Assembly (NCBI RefSeq): GCF_022539665.2
Contig: NC_081340.1
Span: 6,509,357 to 6,573,356, forward strand
DNA: 64,000 nt
Direction of reading: 5' to 3'
Origin: Daphnia carinata
Taxonomy: Eukaryota; Arthropoda; Branchiopoda; Diplostraca; Daphniidae
This document shows positions 25,401 through 36,905 of the stretch, in pieces; positions within the stretch are counted from its first letter, which is position 1, and each line of letters opens with the position of its first letter. The position numbers were made by a program, and so were the translations under genes. Below the pieces are notes generated by a model that saw only the letters and a list, made by a program, of their open reading frames with translations, made no database searches and was not told the origin of the DNA.

Positions 25401-28400
25401 TCTGTTGTATTTCTTTTTCTATTTTTTTTTTTTATTGTCTTCGGTGGCTATCACCGAATCTTCCGCCGGATCAAATTGGTCGCCTTAAAAGGTCATCGTG
25501 TTTTTTTTTTTTGTTGTTGTAGCTCTGCGTGATGATAATGATCCACTGACAATAATTCTTGTTGGCCTATCGTCGTCATCGTTGATGGGCGTTGGCCGTC
25601 ACTACCACGACTCCTTAAATAGAAATTACTAAACAAAAACTCGCACAGCATAAAATGTATCTCTTCTCAGGATTGGCTCTCCTTCGTTGTAGTCAATCAT
25701 CTTCCGTCATCCCCCCCTTTTTTTTTCTCTTAAAAATAATCTTTGCCCTTATTTGTAAATGACGTCATTTCACAAAAAAAGACGGGAGCATTTACAACAT
25801 GTCAAAATGTTTAAGAGCATAAAGCGAGGAGAGTTTGACAGTTTTTAAGAACTGCCCTGTCCCGGCCCAGAAAACTCGCATCCGTCACTTGTCATTTTCA
25901 ATCACGAATACGAGTTCCAGCAATTTTTTTGTTTTTTGGCAAAGGCTTTTTTTAAAAAGAGAAGAACGCGTCGTTCGTTAACTCTGTCATCGACGTCCGG
26001 GATGCCATTGGCCATTCAGCGCGTGCAAAAATGTTCGCTACACACACAGACACACCTCGGCTATAGTATATAGACAGAGTCATATAATAAGAAAGATGAT
26101 CTCGCTCGAAAAAGAATGGGTTGCGACATTGGAACTGGGTCAACTTTGGATGCGACATGTTTACGATTTTTGTTTTTGTTTTTCTAAAATTTATTGTGGG
26201 ATATTACGACCCGTTGCATACGAGAGATAACGAGATGTACGTGTAGTTTGTCTCGTGTGAATCGGGTGATGACGTCGTCGGCTATAATTCTCGTTTAGCC
26301 ACTGCGTGTTCGTTTCGTTAACGATATAGCCACTAATAAAGAAAAGGGGGTTAAAGAAAAATGCGAAATTTTGGTTTTATAGGATCTTGTGCAACGTGTT
26401 TTTTTTTTATGTTTGTTTACGAAACAAGGCAAAATTTTTAATAACGAAATCTTGCGTGTTCGTAATTTTTGACCGCAAACGCGGTCGCTTCTTAGTTTGT
26501 TAAAGCTTAAAAAAAATGGAACTCACAATACGTTGCGTAATCATTCCGGTCCGTTTTGAAATGACGAAGGAAAAGAAAATAGTAAAAGTCATTGGACGCA
26601 ACGTTGTCTTGCGTCACGCCGACTCCCCTACACAACAGCGTACGATCGTGATTCGTGATGGATTGCGTAGGATTTATGCACATATTGAATACGTGTCCCC
26701 CCCCCCTATTTTTTGATCCTATCGCGATCGCTGGATTAGCTAATGCTCTCAAAAATCGCAAAAGAATTGTTGAAGTGGCCAATTGTCATGTTTGAATAGC
26801 ATTAAAAAACGCTTTAATGGATGAATTTTATTCTGCTATCTTATCTCTCTGATTTCAAACGGGCCGTGTTGCGTGATCGCGGACACGCATTCTCTTTAAT
26901 GCGGTTGCAATAACCGTCACAAATTTCGTGTTTGAATGAAATATTGAGCAGAACATGAATCACTTGATATTATCACGCGCGTTGGTGGTGACTGGTCTTA
27001 CCAGCCACCTGGAGTCATTACCAAATTTTTTTTTTCTTTTTTGTTTTGGAACAAGAATTCCGTTGGCTAATCACGGCCCAATATTTCTTCACTCCCGACC
27101 CATAGATTCGTTGCTATCGCCTAAAAATGTTCCACTACCTTTGAAAAAACAGGTGCTCATATTTTTCAAAACTGGCTGACATCATCGTCCCGAATGAGAG
27201 TTGACGCTGTTTTGTTGAAAGAATTTTTTCTTGTCCTATTTCACAAGATGATTGCTTTCAATCGGACATTTAAACACATCTGGACCTTGATAGCCTACTG
27301 TTTTTTTTTTTTTTTGTTTTGTTTTTTTTTAACCAGGAAGAAAATTGTACGGCGGGGCGTTGTGAACGATTTCAATCACGTTCCCTCCCCCCTTCTAGAA
27401 AGAAAAAAATGGTCGGTAGAAAGAGAGAGAGAATTTGGGTGGAGTGCACAATGTTGAAAAGATGAAGTCAGACTGCAGCTGCTCGCCTTGTATACACAAA
27501 AAGTCGACGGGTGTAAACCAAAAACAACAATCAACGAATCACAAGGGGAAGAAAAAAAGGAATCATTTCGAATGTATTTTGTTGTTGTTGTCTGTTAAAT
27601 TCAAAGGTATGCCAGTTGTACACAAATGATGACGCCATCGTATTTCTTGTTGTTGATCGCCTCTAACTCACCTTTTTTTCCGAGAGAGATACTTGCTCCA
27701 CCTGCTGGCTAGTTGAAATTTTCAAATCCCGCGGTACTACGTCACGCGAAGCCAATGGCCTTGTGCGTTCAAGTGCCGATTGTCCAGAGTCTCCGTTTTC
27801 TTTTTATTTCCTTCGTGTGCGTACTTCTCTTTCTGCACCCCTCCAGGCTTTTGCGATGACTTCAGCGGTGAGTCAAATGATCATAAACAAAACAAAAAAA
27901 AATAAATAAATAAAAGAATTTTTAAAAGAATCCCGCACGATGCCGTCATCGGTGCGAGGGACCTCCATTTTCCGAGTTGCCTTTCAAATAAATGAAGACG
28001 ACGGGTTCCGGAAAAAAAGGAAAAAAAAAAAAAAAAAACGACACACGTCGAAGTGCGCGCATCTTAAAACACAATTCGATATGGTCTAGTCGTAGAATAG
28101 CCAAAGACATTGATCGATTGATTGAGTTTGGTTGCCTCTTTTTTTCTGCACGAATCATCGACGAGTGTTCCCCATGCTCAGGGAGGCCTTACATGGATGA
28201 GAGTGAGAGGATGTTTGCATTCAAAATGTACCGCCAATTTATGCACGTACATCTAAAATGGTGCGTCTTTTCGCTTATTGCCGATTGTGACATAGAATAC
28301 ACGGTGTGGGCGGGCGATTTGAACGCTGCCTCGGGACACCAACCCTAATCTGTCATGGGTCGCCTTTTTTTTTGTGGTCGTTAGCCTACGGTTTTTTGGG

Positions 28401-31400
28401 AAACCGTACACAGGAAAGTTAGATCATCAGTTTTTTAAAGAGGGTAGTACCTACTCCGACATAGGCTGAGGTCATCATTTTTTTTTTAGGGGCTGATGGC
28501 GAGCGATAACTTGTTTCTATTTTTTTTCGATGGTGTGTCGTTGTGGTTCACCTGTTGTCTAATGGATGGGCTGGGAAGCGCTCATTCTCTATCCTCCCCA
28601 CGTCAAGTATTTACGCCTCACTCTCTATTTTTTTTTTTGTGTGTGTGTGTGTGTGAGCGCGTTTGCCTATTTTTTTTTTTTCCTTGTGGTTGTTTAGTAT
28701 TCATCTGCTCTCTCACCTGTCTTGTTTGTTGTTGGTGTAGTAGTTGCCTCATTTTCTCTTTTTCAATTTTCATTATTTCCTTTTTTCTCCCGTCGCCGAT
28801 TACGAACCACCACCTACCGGTATTTGAGTAAATTCGTGCTCAGTTCAGTTTTGGCAGCCGTTCGTTCACCACCACCTCGTCGATTTCCTTATATTTTTTA
28901 ATTTTCATTAATTATCTGGCGATCTGTAGAGAATTGTACGAGATATGGTGCCGCGTGGTGCCCAACGGCAGCGCTGTTGTTGCTGAAACCCAACGGCTGC
29001 AATCGCTCTTCCACCAGGCCAGCGTCTACCCGTCACAGTCGCAGATCCTCGAGATGATCCACTGCGCCAGAGAGCGCGAATTGCAGTTACAACAACAACA
29101 ACAACAACAACAAGAGGAAGCCGTCGTCATGCCTGCGGCTTCGACATCCACCTCACTCGGATGCGGATCGAAGGATCCGCCGCAAACGGACGGCAACCGA
29201 CAGCCACGCAATTTCTTGACGTTCGGCGAATTTTGCCTGTTTGCTCACGAATTGCGCAAGTCCTACGAACGAGAGTAAGCAATTCAAATTTTTTTTTTTT
29301 TTTTTTTCATTAGAAATTTTTGTTTTACCTGTACGGGTGATGAGATGTGGCAGAGCTATGCACTCATTAATTCGTGTTGCCAAGGGCGTTTTGAGAGCCA
29401 TCAACCCTTTTTCGTCCTATTCATTATTTATGACGTACAGTATATATAGAGGCAGACAGGGACACACTGCGCAATGTATTTATGGCCCACTAACATAATA
29501 GTATAGTAGATGAATATTATTTTTTGTTTTTGAGTTGATGGTATCGCGAGTTGTTCTAACAGAAAACCGGTCGATGGCGCCATAAGCCTCCTCCTCTATT
29601 ATGACTTTTCAGAGAGAGAGAGAGAGACTGTATAATAGGAGCAGTAGTAACAATCACTTTTTCTTTTTATTTATTTGAGTTTTGAATTTTTTGGTCGGCT
29701 ATTTTTTTTTTTTTTTTAAATGATTTCGTTTTTTTTTTTTTTTCGGGTGACTCACGTGCAGGATACCTCGACCGACGCAGTTGTCGAAAGTGGTCGACAT
29801 CAAGAGCAACGACAAGAAGATGTGCGACCGCAAGATCTCAAGTCGGTTTCTTTCATTCCACTATATATATATATATTTTTTTTTTTCATATGGAATTTTA
29901 AATGAATCGTTTTTTTTAAAATGCAGAATCTGCCGCCAAATATCAGGTGTTCCTGGGCGGCTCGTGCAATCCAACCACCTGGAGGCAAGACATTGCTATT
30001 CCTCTACTCAAAACGTGGGGTCTCACCTACTTCAATCCAGTACGATCGCATTTCTAAACATTTATCCCTCCGCAGAAAAAGAAAACATTTAAAAACAATA
30101 TTTTATGACTAGCAGCAAGTACCGCAATGGGGACCGGAATTGATTGAGAAAGAACACCAAGCGAAACAAACGGCTGACGTCCTGTTTTTCGTGATCGATA
30201 AACAAACACGAAGCGTGGCTACGATCGTCGAAGCCGCTTATTACACGGCAGCGCAAAAGACGTTTATTCTCGTCATTCACGCACTGGACGGGCCCGGCCA
30301 GCTCATCCAGGGAGAACCCATTACAGAACGGTACACCGTGTTTTGTTTTGTTTTTTTTCAAGGAAAATTCATTTGGAGTTTATTCACATTTGAAAATTGA
30401 ATTTCTAATATTTTCTCTTTCTGTTCTTAAAAAGGGAATATGAGGACTTGGCTACCGGTCAGCTCGTCTTACAGGATATGGTCGAACGGCTGGGCATACC
30501 CGTTTTCAACAACATCAGATCGGCGCTAGATTGCACGGCCAAGGTTTTTCCCCTTTTTTTTTGGTTAAATATTTCGATTACTGCAAAAATATAAAAATGA
30601 TTTTATGTTTAATTATCACCAGATATTAAAAGAACGCATCACTGTCCAAGAACTAGGACTCAACGATGGAATTAGCCCGTTGAAAAATCCTCATTACCCC
30701 ATAGGCGACAAGTTGATGTAAGACTTCCATTGTCGAAGCCATTCGAAAAAAACATGTTCCATGATGCTATTTTTTGTTGTTTTCTTTTCAACTAATGCCA
30801 TCGGGCGTTGTTATACAGTAAACTGCGCGATGCGTTCAACGCGCTGGACACGAGCAATTCGGGTGAAATCAGCATGGCAGACGTAAGATCCCCTTTTTTT
30901 ATCATTTGAGCTTCGACTGTCATTGAACTACATTTTTCTATTTGTTCCAGGTCTGCATGGCTTTTCGAATACTCACCAACAGAGATCTCTCGGTGGATGA
31001 TTTGAAGAATATAGTGGCCAGCAGTAACGGTACAAAAGCTGTCATTGTGGGGAATAATAATTTTATTTAATCAATAATTTTTCTTGTAGAACAAGCATCG
31101 GTTTCCTTTGATCAGTTCTGCTGTATCTTGACCGAGTTTCGTAATTTGCCTGCCGATAACCAAAGACGTCTGTGGGACGTGCTGGTCGGCAAGGCCGCAG
31201 CCTTGCTCTACTCGGTGGTCTCGCCCGTCTCGCGAATTCTCTGTAAGGCGATCCCCCTCCCCCATTGTTGGGTGTGTGCATGACTCTTTGACTTTTGACC
31301 GATTTGACACAGGCCGTCCGAGTCCGAAAGGAGTGGCTAGATGTGACAGCTCCTCGCCAGAGGTGACAGTAGGTGGAGCCAGAGATATCTATTTGGGAGG

Positions 31401-32048
31401 ATCTTGCGGGTCCACCATCTGGCGTGAACAGACGGCCATCCCGCTACTCAAGTAACCGAATAACATTTTTTTTTTTAAAGATAAATGGTAAGGTATTTAT
31501 TTCCCCCCTTTGTTTTCTTTTTACAGGAAGAGCGGATTGACATACTTTAATCCGCAGACGTGTGGATGGAGTCGACGGTTTATTCCGATCGAAGCGGCGG
31601 CCATGGACGCCAGCCGGGTCTTATTGTTTGTTGTCTCGCGAGAAACACGTTCGCTTTCGTCGATGGCCTTGGCCGCCCATTACATTGGACTCGGTTGCAA
31701 TGTGGTCCTGTGCATTCAACGCTTACCCGACAATGCGGAAATCAACGAGGATCGGGTTAGTTTATGAATACCGAGAAAACTCATATGACACATTTTTTGT
31801 CCCGTCTCATGCGGAACAAGTGACTCACGTTGTCCTTCCTCTTTGTTTTTGCTTTGCGATAGCTCTCGTCTTGCGCCATCAAGGACTATAATCGCGGTCG
31901 CAATTACCTTTCCGATTTGGCCAATCGAGAAGGAATCCCCGTCTTTGAGGAGGTCAAAGAAGCGGTAGAATGTGCCATCCAGCGCTGCCACCAACAGCTG
32001 ATCCTCTTACAAAATCAGCAAACTCAAACGCAGCAGCAACAACGATAA
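22470..32048 (+). CDS. Twin nucleoside 2-deoxyribosyltransferase-like domain protein with EF-hand-like linker
   Basis: Thirteen exons join in phase (613 residues): 22470-22504, 28930-29274, 29762-29841, 29927-30039, 30116-30330, 30435-30543, 30623-30717, 30819-30882, 30951-31029, 31090-31242, 31313-31451, 31527-31755, 31863-32048. The N-terminal part (about 1-130) has a helical EF-hand-like region with a poly-Gln run. Domain A (about 157-310) begins YQVFLGGSCNPTTWR and domain B (about 453-590) begins RDIYLGGSCGSTIWRE. The two are clearly an internal duplication of the Rossmann-like nucleoside 2-deoxyribosyltransferase-like fold (Pfam Nuc_deoxyri_tr family). Between them lies an EF-hand motif (DTSNSGEISMAD, about 341-352). 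Enzyme activity is unproven for these animal proteins, so signalling by nucleotide or calcium binding is equally possible. The exon 3 donor (GTCGGT, 29842) is weak and is the least certain join. I do not assign an orthologue name. Confidence 0.88.
22505..28929 (+). other. 6.4 kb first coding intron
   Basis: Homopolymer-rich sequence with CG/CA repeats (for example GC alternation at 24130-24142 and CA at 24016-24032). No coding exon is supported. A possible alternative noncoding exon ends at about 27866 with a strong GTGAGT donor; its short ATG frame (MTSA) is out of phase with the exon at 28930, so if used it would be untranslated. Confidence 0.5.
24130..24142. repeat. (CG)n alternating tract
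   Basis: Uninterrupted CG alternation inside the long intron, of the kind that can adopt Z-DNA. A similar tract occurs near 23552-23564. Confidence 0.8.
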
Positions 32049-34059
32049 AAAAACAAAAAACTGTCGGCTACTTTTTTTTTTTCTCCTTTCCTCCCATTTC
32101 GATTTAATGATTTTTTTTAAATCCCTTCTCCCCATTTTTTTTTTTTTTGGTACAAGGATAGACGAGGAATGTGTGTACGTGATTTCGCCGCAGCAAAACT
32201 TACCAGTCGGGAGCAGCTTTTTTTTTTTTTTTCGATGTTTACTTTTCTTTTTGCCGGAAGTGAAATGAACACAAGGTAAAGTGAAACGAAACGTGTGTGC
32301 GTGTGTGTAATGCCTCTTTTTTTTTTTCAATCCACACGTGGATCCCCAAAACCAGGAAGATGATATTATCTTGCGCCGGTGTGTGTGTGTGTTTGTGTCC
32401 TCTTTGTGGCCGTGCCTTTCAATTGATTAAAAAAACAGGACGATATGTTTAATCGCGAACTCAATCTCTTTCATTGTTTGTGTGTCTACGTTGACGGCCA
32501 GCTATTCATTTCTCCGGAGACGGAGGACAATTGTACTACCCCCAACTCGATCCGTTTGTTCTTCATCGATTTCATTTTCAGCTGCTAATCCATTTATCTG
32601 ATTTCCGCTATATATGTGTGTCTATGTAATCCCTGGAGCTCTCAGGTGTAATCAACGCTGCCTTTTGTTGCTTGACAATTTATTCATTATCTTGGTTTGT
32701 TTTCGATTTCGTCTGGAATAACTCTGGCTAAGCCGTGTGTGTTCTTTTTTTTTTTTCGAGAGGGGGATACGTTCCCAAATGATTGTGTTTATTTTTGGTA
32801 GCGTTTGGCTAACGATTCGTGTACATAATGCGTTTTGAATCGTGGTGCCATGCGGCAGCAAACCATCAAACGCATCCCATCACATAATTATTTTTGTTTT
32901 CTTACTTAAAAAAAAAAAATGTTTTATTTTGACCTAATCACTTTCATTTATACAGTCTCTACCATCATTTTGTTTTTCTTGTCTGTTGATGTCGGTGCTG
33001 AAGGCAAGTATTTTTGTTATTGCACGGTTCAATTGTTTGTGGCATTTGCCTCGTGCGAGACATTTATTAGAGCGAGAAAAGAAACATTTTTCTTATTCTT
33101 GGGAGGCAGTTACAAGTACAACGGTGGCGGCTTAAATAAGCGTCTGTGAAAAAAAAAAAAACAATCGAAACTGCAAAAAAAAAAAATATGGAAAATAATT
33201 CTGTGACTTTTGTTTCCTCAATGTCAATTTTTTGTTAGTCTAGAATTTTATTTCAAAACAAAATACTTAACACGTACATTTAAAAAATCAGAAACAGTGA
33301 AATTTTTTTTTTGAAAAATGGCAATCGAAATTTCTTACGCTTTGCGTCAATAGGGAACAACCCGATTGCATCTTAACCGGTTGATGTATACATATTATAT
33401 ATATAATTATTATTTTATCGTGAGCATCTTGTATCTTATTTTGATTTTCGCCAACTTTTTTTTCCCATGTTAATTCTTTTTAGAACTTGTAAACTGGTTT
33501 CAATAGACTACACCCACTCATTTTGTTAACAAAAGTTTTTCGCCTATTCGTCTTCTCTATTTATTCTGCCCTTTTTGCAATCGAGATTTCTTTAATGTCG
33601 TCTAAAAACCTTCTGAAAAATTACTGATTGAGAGATTTTTTCTAAAGCAATGCCCTCCAGATAGATGTCGTAAAAGTCATGATTTATTCAACGGTCACAA
33701 GGTGCAATTAAAACTAGTTTTAAGTATTCGGGCATTACGTTTTCGAGAATTGCCTTCATTAGAATAATGATTCTCGTTTTTATTCGTTTCTTCCTTATTC
33801 GAATGCCAAGTGAGACTGTTGAAACAGTGCACATCACAAGAAAAAAAGGTTGTGAAAAACCCAACCTGTCATTGGAACAAGGTAAATTTTGAAAAGAGTT
33901 TCTTTTGTTTTATTTCAGTTTTTCACGCGAATCCATTTAGAGAAAAGAATATTTAATCGATACGAAGAAGAAAAGCTAGCGTCAACTCGAAAAGGAAAAA
34001 TAAATTTAGGTAGTGAAAGTCGTCAAGGCGAAAATAATTTTGCTTCTTTTGAAATACAT
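32049..34059. other. 3' flank and intergenic stretch
   Basis: This begins with the 3' UTR of the deoxyribosyltransferase-like gene, containing T-rich runs and GT repeats; an ATTAAA near 32426 is a possible poly(A) signal. No coding sequence is recognised. From about 33.9 kb onward the long poly-T/poly-A tracts that dominate the first half of the window become much rarer. Confidence 0.5.
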
Positions 34060-35177
34060 TTAACCGTGCACTGGCATTGGTCCAGTGGTGACCGGCTGTG
34101 GCTTCATCGTCATTGGTACACGGACCCTGGACGGCGCCACAGGAGAAAGTCCTGGCTGTTTGGTTACCGTTTTCGGTTTAGTGGTTGTACGTGATGCAGT
34201 GGTTGTACGTGATGCAGTGGTTGCCGGGCCAATGGTCGTACCCTGACGAGCTTTACGTGTTACTGGCGTTGGGACTCTGGTAGGGAATCTGCTTCCAAAT
34301 ACTGGGGTCTTTGGAGTCGTAGGTATTTTCATAGTGGCATTAGCTTGTCGTTTTTCTCTTCTGATTGTTGTTGCAGCAGTAACGATCATTGGCATCGGCG
34401 AAGTTGTCATAACTGCAGCTGTAGTTTTGTTGACATTCATTTGGTTAACAATGTGAGTAGACATGTCTTTCGGGATAGTAGTTGGGGCTGTAGTCGTCAT
34501 CTCTGGGGTAAGTTTAGCTGGTTTTTCAGTAGAATTGATTACATCTGCAACAGTTGCCATTGCAACTGGAGTAGTGACTGATGTTTTGTTGACTTCTTCG
34601 TGGATAACATTGCCTGGTTTTTCAGTTGTATTTTGGAAAACCACAACAGGCTTCATCGAGGTGACTGTCATCGGGGTGGAGGTAATCGTCTCAGCCATAG
34701 TTGCTTGTGTGGTTGAATTCATGCGTTCGACAACAACAGGCTTCATCGAGGTGGCTGTCATCGGAGTGGAGGTAATGTTCTCTGCCACAGTTGCTTGCGT
34801 GGTTGTGTTCGTGTGTTCGACGACAACAATAATCGGCCTCTCGGTGGAACGAGCAACACCAGTAGCAGAGTGTCCAGCCTCAGCAGAAGGTGCAGTCTCA
34901 TTGGAGTGTTTGGCTGTCGTGGTGGCTTCAACATGAACTGTGTTCGCCACAACCGAATGCTTGACTGTTGTGGAAACATCTTCGTCGTCGATTTCGTGAC
35001 TGTTGTCAGCTCCATGATTTGCACCATGGTCTTCTGACATGCATCCCTGTAAGTACAGCATTGGTTTTGGAGTTACAAACAACTTAAAAATATCTTATCT
35101 GGCATTCTATTCTGTACCTCTGCAGAGCTGGTGATGGCGGCCATTAAGGCCAAGGTAAAGAACAGAAGGTACTTCAT
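34060..35177 (-). CDS. Secreted threonine-rich, mucin-like protein
   Basis: Two exons on the minus strand: signal exon 35118-35177 and main exon 34060-35046, joining in phase 0 (348 residues). The first exon is a textbook signal peptide (MKYLLFFTLALMAAITSS). The rest is dominated by Thr, Ser, Pro and Val with many N-x-T/S sites, as expected of a heavily O-glycosylated extracellular protein. Two about 30-residue tandem repeats (VVVE...TQAT...TSTPMT.TSMKP) and a short TASRTT repeat are visible. RREKR and RKAR motifs in the C-terminal half resemble proprotein convertase sites. A TATA box stands upstream. No named family is recognised; a cuticle, mucus or gut-matrix role is a guess. Confidence 0.8.
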
Positions 35178-35224
35178 GATGTTCGAGAGATGCTGGGATG
35201 ATTGACTGTGGCATCGATACGTGA

Positions 35225-35276
35225 TTATATATAGCTTGGAAATGATGGGAGGAGTTTTGATGTCGTACCAGTCGGA
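35225..35276 (-). promoter_or_regulatory. TATA box and shared upstream blocks of the mucin-like gene
   Basis: Read on the minus strand, TATATATAA (35225-35233) lies about 50 bp before the ATG. Further upstream, the plus-strand blocks GGGAGGAG (35247-35254) and CGTACCAGTCGGA (35264-35276) recur, 9 bp apart, in front of the neighbouring repeat-protein gene at 37902-37931. This suggests a common promoter inherited by duplication, with co-regulation. Confidence 0.65.
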
Positions 35277-36905
35277 GAAGTTGTCCAGCTAATTAGGAAT
35301 TCCGTTAACATATTGAAAGTAACGTACCGGATGTTGAGGGGATTACGTGTGTTTTTCAAATCCATTCTTTCAATCATCGTGCATCGAGTCATCCATATAA
35401 ATTATAGTTGCATCAGGTACTAATACATTATAACAAGGGGTTTTTTCCATGGCCTTGTTTTCAGATCAGAAGTCTGGGTTTTTTTCTTGAAAAACAACTT
35501 GTCATCATCTTGTAACGTGGTAAGTATATACAGTAAGAAATTTAGAACAATAATTATTTTAGAGTATTTAGTTCCATTGAAAGTCGTATGAAGCATTGAA
35601 TTTGATGTAATTAATTACATTTAATTGCCAAGACATTCATTGTTCTCAGTTAGAAAGTGACGAATTTGTAAATTTGGCATGTGTTTTACTCTCAGACTTT
35701 CTCCATTTTGGAACGAGCTTCTTTGTATTCTACACAAGATTTATCTTCTGCGATGCTAGGCATACAGTACATTTGCGGGGACTCCCAATTTCTGGTAATT
35801 TAGTTGTTAGCTTTATATCTAGTTACAAGACTACTCGGCAGGAAAATGGTAACCTTCTGATATCCAGAGAAACGAGGTAAGTTTATAAGTCATCTATCGC
35901 TTCCTAAATAATCCTACTGGTTTTTATTTACATTCGTTGTGCATACAGGCTGAGCAAGCAAAACCAGTAGAAGGTGCCTCATTTTAGAAAATCCTATCTG
36001 TCATTGGCGAAGTAGCGTGAATCATGGCAAAACCAGCACACGTGCTTCACGATGTCATTCGGGTAATACTAAGATATTACTGTTCCGACCAGGGCAGTAA
36101 AATCTCAACAGACTCATGCAGACTATTTTAGAAAATCAAACAGGTTTTTTCTTGTTTGTTGTTACATGATTAGAAACTTTTTATGATTGATCAAAATTCT
36201 TAAAGGAATTATCAAACCTGGAATAATTCAACAGTGACAGGCAATGGCAAGTTACCACGAACTGATTCTGGAGCCACCTATTGAAGAACTTATTGTAGGA
36301 ATGTGGCCTCTATTTCAAATCAAGTTACATAAAAAAAGTGACGTCACAATTTATGACCATGAATAATGACGATTTCGGGAATGTCACGCGAAATTCAGAA
36401 GTCATGTGTTAAGTCACGCAAACTCCTTCGCTCAAGGTAAACCCGTGAATGTGTAAACTACCTTATTTTCACTTATTCTGGTTTACTTCAACTTGGAATT
36501 TTTGTTTTTGTTCGCGTGTATTTGTGCATCACAAGTTGAGGACCTGTAGGAGATGGAAACGCCCTTTGAACAACCAAAAAAGGTAACAGAATCCCTTTAT
36601 TGAAAAAATGGTTGTGGTCACCAATAATCAAGTAAATTCAGGAACATGAGGTAGTTTTATACTGACTGATCATTATATTTATCTTATTACTTTTATTATT
36701 CAGAAGCTTTTCTTAGAAACAACAGACAAGCAAAGAGAATTGTGATAGATTCTTTTATTTCGTTTTTTTTAATTTAATTTTTTCACGTTTTCCTAAACAG
36801 AAAAAGTAATAAAATTTTAGAATCTAATCCTCCATTCTAGAAATAGCTGGTGACTCTTTCATCCGCATCACTGGGTAATCGTCGTGGTAATGTAAAGCTG
36901 GGGTC
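35277..36905. other. Intergenic region with a small spliced-looking unit
   Basis: A frame open from about 35674 ends at a perfect donor (GAG|GTAAGT, exon end 35876). A pyrimidine-rich acceptor follows 72 bp later (GCATACAG, exon start 35949). After splicing the frame stops within eight codons. This may be a noncoding transcript or a decayed gene. Nothing else is recognised. Confidence 0.4.

Noticed and set aside
34345-34936. Plus-strand frames opposite the mucin-like gene
   Set aside because: Antisense shadows of a Thr-rich coding exon; the minus-strand gene explains the openness.
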